64,000 bases of DNA, taken from NCBI RefSeq assembly GCF_003595175.1, contig NZ_CP032419.1, forward strand, positions 4,774,001 to 4,838,000. The letters run 5' to 3'. Position 1 is the stretch's first letter. The number at the start of each line of letters is the position of its first letter. Source of the DNA: Pseudomonas cavernae (GTDB lineage: Bacteria; Pseudomonadota; Gammaproteobacteria; Pseudomonadales; Pseudomonadaceae). Made by a program: the position numbers and the translations under genes. Positions 29,290 to 37,926 of this stretch are shown here, one piece after another. The notes beneath the pieces are model-generated. The model worked only from the letters and a program-made list of their open reading frames with translations, searched no databases and was not told the DNA's origin.

Positions 29290-29664
29290 ATGACCCGCCG
29301 CTATAGCCAGAGCAACCGCCGCGCCGTCGCCGCAGCGATCATCCAGATGGACGAAAGCTGGATCGCCCTGTTCAGCGACATCGGCCTCAGCGACCTGTGC
29401 TACTGCGACCTGTTCACTCACATGTGGCTGCGCCGTGAGCAGTCGCTGCGCAAGACCGACCTCTACACCTACATGCCTAGCATCAGCCGGCGCACGGCGG
29501 TGAAGTACGTGCAGCAGTTGATCGACCAGCAGTTGCTCGAGGAATGCAGCGCGGACAACGACAAGCGCGTGCGCTGGGTGACCCTGACCGTGCCGGTCAG
29601 CGAGCGCCTGGAGCGCTTCTACGATCAGGCATTCGAGAATTACAGCCGCCTGGGTAAGGTTTGA
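29290..29664 (+). CDS. MarR-like winged-helix transcriptional regulator
   Basis: A 124-residue DNA-binding protein. A recognition-helix region (SISRRTAVKYVQQLIDQQLLEE) is followed by a wing (CSADNDKRVRWVTLT) and a C-terminal dimerisation helix (SERLERFYDQAFENY), which is the MarR-type order. The ATG at 29290 is preferred because the upstream reading frame crosses the dyad-rich promoter. It probably controls the divergent epimerase-desaturase operon and itself. Confidence 0.82.
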   Translation: MTRRYSQSNRRAVAAAIIQMDESWIALFSDIGLSDLCYCDLFTHMWLRREQSLRKTDLYTYMPSISRRTAVKYVQQLIDQQLLEECSADNDKRVRWVTLTVPVSERLERFYDQAFENYSRLGKV

Positions 29665-29721
29665 GGCAAAGCCCCTTTCCCGCAGCCAAGGAGCGGGCGG
29701 AAATCTCGTCCCTCTCCCCGG

Positions 29722-29745
29722 CCCTCTCCCGTAAACGGGAGAGGG
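29722..29745. repeat. CCCTCTCCC hairpin repeat
   Basis: CCCTCTCCCGT, AA, ACGGGAGAGGG: a perfect 11-bp stem. Related copies are at 48384-48422, 51584-51607, 55032-55057 and 55128-55151. Confidence 0.75.
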
Positions 29746-29763
29746 GGCTTAAGAACGCAGAAA

Positions 29764-29794
29764 CGACAACGGCGACCAATGGTCGCCGTTGTCG
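29764..29794. terminator. Strong hairpin, possible terminator downstream of the MarR-like gene
   Basis: A 14-bp perfect stem (CGACAACGGCGACC, loop AAT, GGTCGCCGTTGTCG). No T-run follows, so intrinsic termination is uncertain. It is 14 bp left of MITE copy 2 flank and related to the hairpin at 26881-26900. Confidence 0.5.
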
Positions 29795-29810
29795 TGAATC
29801 GCCTCAGTCA

Positions 29811-29949
29811 GAACCTGTTCATGGGCTCGCGAGCTAAGGCGAGACAAGGCAAAAATGGCCGAGGGAGCGGAGTTTACTGATGTAAATGAGCAGCCCGAGG
29901 CCATTTTTAACGCCGTATCGCCGACGCGCAGCAGGCCATGGGCAGGTTC
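29811..29949 (+). mobile_element. MITE-like palindromic element, copy 2 (139 bp)
   Basis: Termini GAACCTG and CAGGTTC, with inner complementary CATGG and CCATG. It is flanked by TCA at 29808-29810 and 29950-29952; the right TCA is the stop codon (TGA) of the rubredoxin gene on the minus strand. The core GCGGAGTTTAC and TGTAAATGAGCA is shared with the other copies. Confidence 0.9.
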
Positions 29950-30117
29950 TCAGGCGATTTCGATCATCTCGAAGTCGCCCTTGCTGACGCCACAGTCCGG
30001 GCACAGCCAGTCTTCCGGCACGTCCTGCCAGGCGGTGCCGGCGGCGATGCCTTCATCCGGCCAGCCCTGGCTTTCGTCATAGATCAGGCCACAGACCACA
30101 CACTGCCACTTCTTCAT
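29950..30117 (-). CDS. Rubredoxin (first copy)
   Basis: A 55-residue rubredoxin, short enough to be overlooked. It translates to MKKWQCVVCGLIYDES..., with iron-binding motifs CVVCG at residues 6-10 and CPDCG at 39-43, and DFEMIEIA at the end. In P. aeruginosa two rubredoxin genes are tandem with the reductase; here this copy is about 2.9 kb from its partner. Its stop codon TGA (29952-29950) is also the target duplication of MITE copy 2. Iron ligands are complete, so it should be functional. Confidence 0.94.
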   Translation of the reverse strand: MKKWQCVVCGLIYDESQGWPDEGIAAGTAWQDVPEDWLCPDCGVSKGDFEMIEIA

Positions 30118-30316
30118 CGCAAACTACCTCGGTTCTCAGGCTTACGGCACGGCGGTCGATGCAGAAAGGGTGCCGCCCGGCTCAGGGCGTTTTGTACTGA
30201 TCCAGCGGCCCGGGCGCAAGTGCCATCCGGCGCCCCCAACCTTTTGGCTGGTCGCCGGAGGGCACGGGCAATCGTGCTAAGCTCGCCGCCTCCCATCCGC
30301 TTAGATAGCCGCTTCC

Positions 30317-30871
30317 GTGCCGCACGCCGCCCTTGCCCGACCGCCGCGCTGGCTCAGCGCCGCCCAACTGCACCCCAGCCCCGTCGCCGCCCTGGCCGAC
30401 TGGCTGTTCGACCAGGGTTCGCTGACCCGCCGCCTCACCGCCTTGGCCGCCGGCCAGTTCAGCGTCAGTCCGTTGCAGGAGGGCTGGCAGCCGCTGCGCC
30501 TGGACGAGTGCCAGGCCCTCGGCGTGCCCGCCGACAGTCAGGGCTGGGTGCGCGAGGTGTATCTGCACGGCCATGGCCAGCCCTGGGTGTTCGCCCGCAG
30601 CGTGGCCGCGCGCAGCGCCCTCGAAGGCTCCGGCCTGGCCCTGCACGAACTGGGCAGCCGCTCGCTCGGCGAACTGCTGTTCAGCGACCGCGCGTTCGAC
30701 CGCGGCAGCATCGAGGTCTGCCGCTACCCGGCGCTCTGGCTGCCGCTGGAGGTGCGCGCCGAACGGCTGTGGGGACGGCGCTCGTGCTTCAGCCGCAGCA
30801 GCCTTGGCGTGCTGGTCGCCGAGGTGTTTCTGCCCGAGCTGTGGCGGCAGGCCCGGGTCGACGCCGTATAA
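30317..30871 (+). CDS. ubiC: Chorismate lyase (chorismate-pyruvate lyase)
   Basis: A 184-residue UbiC that converts chorismate to 4-hydroxybenzoate and pyruvate, the first committed ubiquinone step. Family patterns: [31 protein letters not shown], then WGRRSCFS and VAEVFLPEL near the C-terminus. The start is GTG at 30317, giving the expected [14 protein letters not shown]-terminus. ubiA follows 43 bp downstream; the two form the usual ubiCA operon. The ~200 bp before it holds the divergent promoters of ubiC and rubredoxin. Confidence 0.93.
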   Translation: MPHAALARPPRWLSAAQLHPSPVAALADWLFDQGSLTRRLTALAAGQFSVSPLQEGWQPLRLDECQALGVPADSQGWVREVYLHGHGQPWVFARSVAARSALEGSGLALHELGSRSLGELLFSDRAFDRGSIEVCRYPALWLPLEVRAERLWGRRSCFSRSSLGVLVAEVFLPELWRQARVDAV

Positions 30872-30914
30872 TCCCGCGGCCTGGAATCGCCGCACCTCGC
30901 TGGGAGCGCCCTCG

Positions 30915-31805
30915 ATGTACCAACACCTGCTGAAATCGCTGAACCGCCTGCACCCGCGCACCTGGGACTTCATCCAGCTGATGCGCCTGGACAAGCCGAT
31001 CGGCATCTATCTATTGCTGTGGCCGACCCTGTGGGCGCTGTGGATCGCCGGACAGGGCGCGCCCAGCGGCAAGAACCTGCTGATCTTCGTCGTCGGCGTG
31101 ATCCTCATGCGCGCCGCCGGTTGCGTGATCAACGATTATGCCGACCGTGACTTCGACGGCCACGTCAGGCGCACCCAGGCACGCCCATTGGCCGCCGGCA
31201 AGATCAGCGCCAAGGAGGCGCTGGTGCTGTTCGCCACGCTGGTGGCGGCGAGCTTCGGGCTGGTGCTGTTCACCAACGCCACGACTATCTGGCTATCGTT
31301 CGGCGGCCTGGCGCTGGCGGCCTGCTACCCGTTCATGAAGCGCTACACCTTCTACCCGCAGGTGGTGCTCGGCGCGGCTTTCTCCTGGGGCATGCCGATG
31401 GCCTTCACCGCCGAGACCGGCGCGCTGCCGGCGGCGGCCTGGCTGCTGTATCTCGCCAACCTGCTGTGGACGGTGGCCTATGACACCTATTACGCGATGA
31501 CCGACCGCGACGACGACCTGAAGATCGGCGTGAAGTCCACCGCCATTCTGTTCGGCGACGCCGATCGCCTGATTATCGCCAGCCTGCAGAGCCTGGCGCT
31601 GTTCTGCCTGCTGCTGGCCGGTAACCGCTTCGAGTTGGGCGGCTACTTCCACCTCGGCCTGCTGGCCGCCGCCGCCTGCTTCGTGTGGGAATACTGGAGC
31701 ACGCGCACGCGCGAACCACAGGCTTGCTTCCAGGCCTTCCTGCACAACCACTGGGCCGGGCTGGCGATCTTTATCGGCATAGTCGCCGACTACGCCCTGC
31801 GCTGA
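30915..31805 (+). CDS. ubiA: 4-hydroxybenzoate octaprenyltransferase
   Basis: A 296-residue polytopic membrane prenyltransferase that attaches the isoprenoid tail to 4-hydroxybenzoate. Two Asp-rich motifs are present: [10 protein letters not shown] near 75-84 and DRDDDLKIG near 197-205; they bind Mg-diphosphate. The start at 30915 ([19 protein letters not shown]) is the conserved beginning. The stop codon TGA at 31803-31805 is directly followed by MITE copy 3. Confidence 0.96.
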   Translation: MYQHLLKSLNRLHPRTWDFIQLMRLDKPIGIYLLLWPTLWALWIAGQGAPSGKNLLIFVVGVILMRAAGCVINDYADRDFDGHVRRTQARPLAAGKISAKEALVLFATLVAASFGLVLFTNATTIWLSFGGLALAACYPFMKRYTFYPQVVLGAAFSWGMPMAFTAETGALPAAAWLLYLANLLWTVAYDTYYAMTDRDDDLKIGVKSTAILFGDADRLIIASLQSLALFCLLLAGNRFELGGYFHLGLLAAAACFVWEYWSTRTREPQACFQAFLHNHWAGLAIFIGIVADYALR

Positions 31806-32003
31806 AAACCTATCCACGATTTGCTGCGCGTCGGTCATACCGCGTTGAAATCGGGCTCGGGCTGCTCATTTACAACTTGTAAACTCCGCGCCCTCACCCG
31901 ATTGACTCGCTACGCTCGCCCTACGGGCCAGCCTTCGGCTGTTACTCCGCTTCGCTGCGTTACGCCTTGTCTGGCCTTAGCTCGCGAAATCGTGCAACAG
32001 GTT
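31806..32003 (-). mobile_element. MITE-like palindromic element, copy 3 (long form, 198 bp, inverted)
   Basis: Termini AAACCTATCCACGATTT and AAATCGTGCAACAGGTT. It is flanked by TGA at 31803-31805 (the ubiA stop codon) and TGA at 32004-32006. The core is in the opposite orientation to copies 1, 2 and 6. It carries ~58 extra bases containing ACTCGCTACGCTCGCCC, related to the extra part of copy 1. Confidence 0.86.
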
Positions 32004-32014
32004 TGAGCACATAG

Positions 32015-32049
32015 GCAGGATGGGTATCGCTGCGCTCAACCCAGCCTAC
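32015..32049. repeat. GATGGGTATCGCTGCG-type interspersed repeat
   Basis: Contains GATGGGTATCGCTGCGCTCA followed by ACCC and CCTAC. Related copies are at 56564-56643 (inverted pair) and 61605-61635. It lies between MITE copy 3 and the gene at 32074. Confidence 0.6.
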
Positions 32050-32073
32050 GGTTCCGCGCTACGTCCGCGAGCT

Positions 32074-32448
32074 TCACTCCGGTTTGGCGATGTGCCAGAC
32101 GCCCATCTTGCCGTCGCCGGTGACATCCCCGGGTTTCTTGTCCTGGATGAAGGTGTACAGGGGTTTGCCGTAGTAGGCCCATTGCATGCTGCCATCGTCG
32201 CGCTTGACCACCGTCCAGTCGTCATCGGCCTTGGCACCGGCGGCGGCCATCAGCGGCGGCCAGTTGGTCGCGCACTGGCCATTGCAGTTGGACTTGCCCA
32301 TGGCGTCCTGGTCGTAGGTGTACAGGGTCATGCCCTTGGCGTCGACCAACATGCCGTCTTTGGTCATCGCCGGCTCATCCGCCCAGGCCAGCCCGGGCAG
32401 GACCAGCAACGCGCCGGTCAGGGTCAGTAAAGGCAAAGTCTTGCTCAT
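32074..32448 (-). CDS. Secreted COG4315-type repeat protein
   Basis: A 124-residue protein with signal peptide [23 protein letters not shown]. The mature part has the COG4315 pattern: [33 protein letters not shown], with two Cys, then [16 protein letters not shown] and [10 protein letters not shown]. Two similar sheets of G-x-x-LY-T(F/Y) are typical. It is periplasmic or lipoprotein-like and of unknown function. The start at 32448 has AGGAG 7 bases upstream. Confidence 0.85.
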   Translation of the reverse strand: MSKTLPLLTLTGALLVLPGLAWADEPAMTKDGMLVDAKGMTLYTYDQDAMGKSNCNGQCATNWPPLMAAAGAKADDDWTVVKRDDGSMQWAYYGKPLYTFIQDKKPGDVTGDGKMGVWHIAKPE

Positions 32449-32637
32449 CGTATGGCTCCTCTGGATCAACAGAGGCGATCTGACGGCAAACGCGAAGGTT
32501 TCGGATAGCCTCGCCGGGGGGGTTGGAGACCTGCACCATCGAGGTTCGGCACTCCGGATTCGACAGTACCCGACTCGGGAATCGGGCACCGCTGACAGCA
32601 TAGTCCACGTCGCCAGCGGCGAAGCGTTAACATCGGC

Positions 32638-32655
32638 ATGTCACATGCCTGCAAT
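32638..32655 (+). promoter_or_regulatory. Possible Pho box upstream of phoB
   Basis: ATGTCAC, 4 bases, CTGCAAT: two direct 7-base repeats resembling CTGTCAT, each matching at 5 of 7 positions. It lies 50-67 bases before the phoB ATG, where phoBR autoregulation would act. Confidence 0.45.
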
Positions 32656-32704
32656 AATTCCGTTATCTAATGCCCAGCACTCAAGAACTACCCCGAGGTT
32701 CTCC

Positions 32705-33394
32705 ATGGTTGGCAAGAACATCCTCATCGTTGACGACGAAGCGCCGATCCGCGAAATGATCGCGGTGGCCCTGGAAATGGCCGGCTACGACTGCCTGGAA
32801 GCGGAAAACACCCAGCAGGCCCATGCCATCATCGTCGACCGCAAGCCGGATCTGATCCTGCTCGACTGGATGCTGCCCGGCACCTCCGGTATCGAACTGG
32901 CCCGCCGTCTCAAGCGCGACGAGCTGACCGGCGACATCCCGATCATCATGCTCACCGCCAAGGGCGAAGAGGACAACAAGATCCAGGGCCTGGAAGTCGG
33001 CGCCGACGACTACATCACCAAGCCGTTCTCGCCGCGCGAGCTGGTGGCGCGCCTGAAGGCCGTGCTGCGCCGCGCCGGCCCCAGCGATGGCGAGGCGCCG
33101 ATCGAGGTCGGCGGCCTGTTGCTCGACCCCATCAGCCACCGCGTGACCATCGACGGCAGGCCGGCGGAGATGGGCCCCACCGAATACCGCCTGCTGCAAT
33201 TCTTCATGACCCATCAAGAACGGGCGTACACCCGCGGCCAGCTACTCGATCAGGTCTGGGGCGGCAACGTGTATGTCGAGGAACGCACCGTCGACGTGCA
33301 TATCCGCCGCCTGCGCAAGGCACTCGGCGAGGTCTATGAGAATCTGGTACAAACCGTACGCGGTACCGGCTACCGTTTCTCCACCAAGAGCTAG
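32705..33394 (+). CDS. phoB: Phosphate regulon response regulator PhoB
   Basis: A 229-residue OmpR-family response regulator. The receiver domain has acidic residues D10-D11, phospho-acceptor D54 (ILLDWMLPG) and KPFSPREL. The C-terminal winged helix (about 130-229) ends with [15 protein letters not shown] and [12 protein letters not shown]. When phosphorylated by PhoR under phosphate limitation it activates the Pho regulon, including pst-phoU at the other end of this window. phoR starts 9 bp later. Confidence 0.97.
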   Translation: MVGKNILIVDDEAPIREMIAVALEMAGYDCLEAENTQQAHAIIVDRKPDLILLDWMLPGTSGIELARRLKRDELTGDIPIIMLTAKGEEDNKIQGLEVGADDYITKPFSPRELVARLKAVLRRAGPSDGEAPIEVGGLLLDPISHRVTIDGRPAEMGPTEYRLLQFFMTHQERAYTRGQLLDQVWGGNVYVEERTVDVHIRRLRKALGEVYENLVQTVRGTGYRFSTKS

Positions 33395-33403
33395 GGCGCT
33401 CGA

Positions 33404-34708
33404 TTGACGAACCAAGACTGGCGCGGCGCGGTCATCCGCAACCTGTTACTGCTGGTGAGCGCCTGCCTGCTGGTCGGCCTGCTCAGCGGCGAATACGCCT
33501 GGGCCCTGGCCGCCGGCCTCGGCGCCTACCTGGGCTGGATGCTCTGGCAGCTGCTGCGCCTGCAGCACTGGCTCAAGCATCACCAGCCGGAGGAACCGCC
33601 GCCGCACGGCTACGGTCTGTGGGGCGAAGTGTTCGACAGCATTTACCACCTGCAGCGCCGCGACCAACGCGCCCGCGGCCGCCTGCAGGCGGTGATCGAC
33701 CGCATCCAGGAGTCCACCGCGGCGCTCAAGGACGCGGTGGTCATGCTCGATGCCGATGGCAACCTGGAGTGGTGGAACCGCGCCGCGGAATCCCTGCTCG
33801 GCCTCAAGACCCCGCAGGATAGCGGCCAGTCGGTGACCAACCTGATCCGCCACCCGCGCTTCAAGGAATACTTCGAGCAGAACCAGCATCCCGACCCGCT
33901 GGAGCTGCCCTCGCCGGTCAACGACCGTCTGCGCCTGCAGTTCCAGCTGACCCGTTACGGCAACGGCGAGCACCTGATGCTGGTGCGCGACGTCACCCGC
34001 GTGCATCAGCTCGAACAGATGCGCAAGGACTTCGTCGCCAATGTTTCCCACGAGCTGCGCACGCCGCTGACGGTGATCGCCGGTTATCTGGAAACCCTGC
34101 TGGACAACGCCGACGATCTCAACCCGCGCTGGCTGCGCGCGCTGCAGCAGATGCAGCAGCAGGGCGGGCGCATGCAGACCCTGCTCAATGACCTGCTGTT
34201 GTTGGCCAAGCTGGAAGCCACCGACTACCCCTCGGACAACCTGCCGGTGGCGGTCGACCTGCTGCTGCTGTCGATCCAGGCCGACGCCCAGGCACTGTCG
34301 GCCAACCGCCACCACAAGATCAGCCTGGAAACCGACTTCAGCATCAAGCTCAAGGGCAGCGAGGCCGAGCTGCGCAGCGCCTTCTCCAACCTGGTGTTCA
34401 ACGCGGTGAAATACACCCCGAACGAAGGCGAGATCCGCATCCGCTGGTGGGGCGACGAGCAGGGCGCGCACCTCAGCGTCAGCGACAGCGGCCCGGGCAT
34501 CGAGGCCAAGCACCTGCCGCGGTTGACCGAGCGCTTCTACCGGGTCGACTCCAGCCGCGCCAGCCACTCCGGCGGCACCGGCCTCGGCCTGGCCATCGTC
34601 AAGCATGTGCTGCTGCGCCACCGCGGGCGCCTGGACATCAGCAGCACGCTCGGCCAGGGCAGCACCTTCACCTGTCACTTCCCCGAGCCGCAGCTGCTCC
34701 GGCGTTAG
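33404..34708 (+). CDS. phoR: Phosphate regulon sensor histidine kinase PhoR
   Basis: A 434-residue inner-membrane kinase: two N-terminal membrane segments (about 10-50), a PAS domain (about 95-200), a HisKA domain with phospho-acceptor H216 (NVSHELRTPLTV), and an ATPase domain with FSNLVFNAVKYTP (N box), DSGPGI (G1) and GGTGLGLAIVKHVL (G2). There is no large periplasmic domain, as expected because PhoR senses through the Pst/PhoU complex. The start is TTG at 33404; no better start is visible. Confidence 0.96.
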   Translation: MTNQDWRGAVIRNLLLLVSACLLVGLLSGEYAWALAAGLGAYLGWMLWQLLRLQHWLKHHQPEEPPPHGYGLWGEVFDSIYHLQRRDQRARGRLQAVIDRIQESTAALKDAVVMLDADGNLEWWNRAAESLLGLKTPQDSGQSVTNLIRHPRFKEYFEQNQHPDPLELPSPVNDRLRLQFQLTRYGNGEHLMLVRDVTRVHQLEQMRKDFVANVSHELRTPLTVIAGYLETLLDNADDLNPRWLRALQQMQQQGGRMQTLLNDLLLLAKLEATDYPSDNLPVAVDLLLLSIQADAQALSANRHHKISLETDFSIKLKGSEAELRSAFSNLVFNAVKYTPNEGEIRIRWWGDEQGAHLSVSDSGPGIEAKHLPRLTERFYRVDSSRASHSGGTGLGLAIVKHVLLRHRGRLDISSTLGQGSTFTCHFPEPQLLRR

Positions 34709-34797
34709 CTTGGCCGCCGGTCGCGATCTGGCCCGCGGCTTGCAAACTCACGACTCAACCTGCACCCTTATCCGGTCATTAGCCAACCCAAGCCGCA

Positions 34798-36141
34798 ATG
34801 GACCCCTCCTCTAGTAGCTCTACCCTCCTCACCTACTTCGCCGATTTCGGCCTCATTCTCTTTGCCCTGTTGCTGGTGTTGCTCAACGGCTTCTTCGTCG
34901 CCGCCGAGTTCGCCATGGTCAAGCTGCGCGCCACCAAGGTCGAAGCCATCGCCAGCCAACATGGCTGGCGCGGGCATATCCTGCGCACCGTGCACAACCA
35001 GCTGGACGCCTACCTGTCGGCCTGCCAGCTGGGCATCACCCTGGCCTCGCTGGGCCTCGGCTGGGTCGGCGAACCGGCCTTCGCCCACCTACTCACGCCG
35101 CTGCTGGCAGAGCTCGGCGTCGGCTCGCCGGCCGTGATTCACGGCATCGCCTTCTTCACCGCCTTCTTCATCATTTCCTACCTGCACATCGTGGTCGGCG
35201 AGCTGGCGCCGAAATCCTGGGCGATCCGCAAGCCGGAACTGCTGTCGCTGTGGACGGCGGCGCCGCTGTACCTGTTCTACTGGCTGATGTACCCGGCGAT
35301 CTACCTGCTCAACGCCAGCGCCAACACCATCCTGCGCATCGCCGGCCAGGGCGAGCCGGGGCCGCATCACGAGCACCATTACAGCCGCGACGAGCTCAAG
35401 CTGATCCTGCATTCCAGCCGCGCCAGCAATCCCAGCGACCAGGACATGCGCGTGCTGGCCTCGGCGGTGGAGCTGGGCGAACTGGAAGTGGTCGACTGGG
35501 CCAACTCCCGTGAAGACCTGGTCTACCTGGAGCTGAACGCGACCCTGGATCAGGTCTTCAGCGTGTTCCGCCGGCACAAATACAGCCGCTACCCGGTGTA
35601 CGACGAGGCCAGCGGCGACTTTGTCGGCGTCCTGCACATCAAGGATCTGCTGCTGCACCTGTCGCTGCTGGAAATGCTGCCCTCGGCCCTCAAGCTGGGC
35701 GAGCTGATGCATCCGCTGGAGCGGGTCAGCCGGCACATGCCGCTGTCCAGCCTGCTCGAGCAGTTCCGCCAGGGGGGGTCGCACTTCGCCGTGGTCGAGG
35801 AGGCGGACGGCAAAGTCATCGGCTACCTGACCATGGAAGACGTGCTGGAAGCCCTGGTCGGCGACATTCAAGACGAGCACCGCAAGGCCGAGCGCGGCAT
35901 CCTCGCCTACCAGCCGGGCAAACTGCTGGTGCGCGGCGACACCCCGCTGTTCAAGGTCGAGCGCCTGCTCAGCGTCGACCTCGACCATATCGAGGCGGAA
36001 ACCCTCGCCGGGCTGGTCTATGAAACCCTCAAGCGCGTGCCGGAAGAGGAAGAAGTGCTGGAGGTCGAGGGCCTGCGCATCATCGTCAAGAAGATGAAGG
36101 GGCCGAAGATCATCCTCGCCAAGGTGCTCAAGCTGGATTGA
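34798..36141 (+). CDS. Hemolysin-family membrane protein with CNNM and CBS domains
   Basis: A 447-residue protein: an N-terminal DUF21/CNNM domain with three or four membrane segments (about 15-150), two CBS domains (about 225-350), and a C-terminal CorC/HlyC domain (about 365-447). This is the CorC/TlyC-like organisation linked to magnesium/cobalt handling or efflux; haemolysis is only a historical label. The same gene follows phoR in P. aeruginosa. A small CCCCGC/GCGGGG hairpin (36188-36203) lies downstream. Confidence 0.92.
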   Translation: MDPSSSSSTLLTYFADFGLILFALLLVLLNGFFVAAEFAMVKLRATKVEAIASQHGWRGHILRTVHNQLDAYLSACQLGITLASLGLGWVGEPAFAHLLTPLLAELGVGSPAVIHGIAFFTAFFIISYLHIVVGELAPKSWAIRKPELLSLWTAAPLYLFYWLMYPAIYLLNASANTILRIAGQGEPGPHHEHHYSRDELKLILHSSRASNPSDQDMRVLASAVELGELEVVDWANSREDLVYLELNATLDQVFSVFRRHKYSRYPVYDEASGDFVGVLHIKDLLLHLSLLEMLPSALKLGELMHPLERVSRHMPLSSLLEQFRQGGSHFAVVEEADGKVIGYLTMEDVLEALVGDIQDEHRKAERGILAYQPGKLLVRGDTPLFKVERLLSVDLDHIEAETLAGLVYETLKRVPEEEEVLEVEGLRIIVKKMKGPKIILAKVLKLD

Positions 36142-36228
36142 GCGGCGGGCGCCCCTTTCACGGGCCTGCGCCGCCCTGCCGCCCCCTATCCCCGCCTGCG
36201 CGGGGATCCAGCAACCGCCGCGCCGGCG

Positions 36229-37065
36229 TCAATGCAGCTCGGCAAGGTCGTCATGTAGCAGGCCGAGGATTTGCCGCTTCATGCCGATGAACTGCGCTTC
36301 CATGACCATGTCGAGGGTGCGCGGTCGGGCGATCGGCACGTCGAGGATCTGCTTGATCCGCCCCGGCCGGGCGCCCATCACGTAGACGCGGTCGCCGAGC
36401 AGGATCGCCTCGTCGATGTCGTGGGTGACGAACACCACGGTCTTCTTGCTGTGCTCCCACACGCGCAGCAGCAGCTGCTGCATCTGCAGGCGGGTCTGGC
36501 TGTCGAGGGCACCGAAGGGTTCGTCCATCAGCAGGATCTGCGGGTCGTTGGCCAGCGCGCGGGCGATCGCCACGCGCTGCATCATGCCGCCGGAGAGCTG
36601 CTTGGGATGGTTGTCGGCGAACGCCTTGAGGCCCACCTCGTTGAGGTAGTACTCGACGATCTCGCGCCGCTCGGCGGCGCCGATGCCGCGGCGCTTGAGG
36701 CCGAACTCGATGTTCTCGCGCACCGTCAGCCAGGGGAACAGGGTGTAGCTCTGGAACACCATGCCGCGGTCGGTGCCCGGCCCCTCGACCTTGGCGCCGC
36801 CGACATAGATGGCCCCGGCGCTGGGTTCGGCGAGGCCGGCGGTGAGGTACAGCAGGCTCGACTTGCCGCAGCCGGACGGCCCGACTATCACCGCGAACTG
36901 TTGATCCGGCACCTCGAAGGAGACCTGCTCGAGGGCGCTGAAGGTGCTGCCGCTGGGCGTCTGGTAACGCAGGCTGACATTCTCCACCCGCAGCCGCGGT
37001 GCGGCCTCGCTGTGTGGCGCGGCGGCTGCCGCGCTGGTCGGTTGCATCATCGCTACTGCGCCCAT
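36229..37065 (-). CDS. ABC transporter ATP-binding protein (TauB/SsuB/NrtD type)
   Basis: A 278-residue ATPase. Walker [11 protein letters not shown]-loop [11 protein letters not shown], signature LSGGMMQR, Walker [13 protein letters not shown], and H-loop VTHDIDEA are complete. It powers the permease encoded just upstream (37053-37856), overlapping it by 13 bases. The start at 37065 gives MGAVAMMQP; the ATG at 37050 is an alternative. With the binding protein at 37927 it forms a full nitrate/sulfonate/taurine-type importer of unknown substrate. Confidence 0.93.
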   Translation of the reverse strand: MGAVAMMQPTSAAAAAPHSEAAPRLRVENVSLRYQTPSGSTFSALEQVSFEVPDQQFAVIVGPSGCGKSSLLYLTAGLAEPSAGAIYVGGAKVEGPGTDRGMVFQSYTLFPWLTVRENIEFGLKRRGIGAAERREIVEYYLNEVGLKAFADNHPKQLSGGMMQRVAIARALANDPQILLMDEPFGALDSQTRLQMQQLLLRVWEHSKKTVVFVTHDIDEAILLGDRVYVMGARPGRIKQILDVPIARPRTLDMVMEAQFIGMKRQILGLLHDDLAELH

Positions 37066-37856
37066 GCGGCAATCCTCAGTCGAAGAAGTCGGAACAATTG
37101 GTCGGTGATCAGCCCGAGCAGGCCGATGATGGCGATGGCGAGGAAGATCACGTCGACCTGGAAGCCGCGCATCGCCTTGAGGCTGATGTAGCCGAGGCCG
37201 CTGCTGGCGGCGACCAGTTCGGCCACCACCAGGTAGGTCCAGGCCCAGCCCATGGTCACCCGCAGGGTATCCAGCACGCCGGGCAGCGAGGCTGGGGCGA
37301 GCACGTGCAGGACCACGTCGCGGCGGTTGGCACCGAGGGTGTAGCTGGCGTTGATCAGGTCCTTGGCCACGCCCTTGGAGACGTCGGCGATCATCACCAG
37401 CTGCTGGAAGAACACGCCGAAGATGATCACCGTGACGCGCTGCTCCAAGCCGATGCCGATCCACAGGATGAACAGCGGCACGAAGGAGGTCACCGGCAGG
37501 TAGCGGATGAAGTTGACCAGCGGCTCGAGCAGCGCCTGGACGATGCGGAAGCTGCCCATCAGCAGCCCCAGCGGCACCGCCACCAGCGACGACACCGCGA
37601 AGCCGATCAGCACCACCTCGACGCTGGCCAGCACATGCTTGCCGAGCGTGCCGTCGGCGCCCAGGCGCAGCGCGGCATCGACCACGGCGCCGGGAGTCGG
37701 CAGGAACATCGCCGGCACCACGCCGCCATAGGACAGCCCGGCCCACAGGCCGAGCACCAGCAGCCAGCACAGGGTGCTGGCGGCGAACACGAGTCGCGCC
37801 GGCAGCCCGACCTTGGGGGTCAGGCAGCGGTTCAACCAGGATTTTGCAGTGGCCAT
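37053..37856 (-). CDS. ABC transporter permease (SsuC/TauC type)
   Basis: A 267-residue inner-membrane permease with about six hydrophobic segments and the BPD_transp_1 EAA loop (GANRRDVVLHVLAPASLPGV, about 165-185), which contacts the ATPase. It belongs to the sulfonate/nitrate/taurine group. It is encoded between the binding protein and the ATPase genes, in transcription order binding protein, permease, ATPase. A GC-rich hairpin lies in the 70 bases between binding protein and permease. Confidence 0.93.
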   Translation of the reverse strand: MATAKSWLNRCLTPKVGLPARLVFAASTLCWLLVLGLWAGLSYGGVVPAMFLPTPGAVVDAALRLGADGTLGKHVLASVEVVLIGFAVSSLVAVPLGLLMGSFRIVQALLEPLVNFIRYLPVTSFVPLFILWIGIGLEQRVTVIIFGVFFQQLVMIADVSKGVAKDLINASYTLGANRRDVVLHVLAPASLPGVLDTLRVTMGWAWTYLVVAELVAASSGLGYISLKAMRGFQVDVIFLAIAIIGLLGLITDQLFRLLRLRIAAWAQ

Positions 37857-37926
37857 GGCGCCACCTCCACTTGAACAGGGCTAGGGACGCCGCCACGCCC
37901 GCCTGCGCAGGCGCGGCGGCAGGCAG

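Noticed and set aside
37053..37896. Continuous frame joining the permease region to the ATP-binding protein
   Set aside because: The upstream part is the wrong frame of the permease; the ATPase family begins at about 37065 and the permease has its own complete frame.
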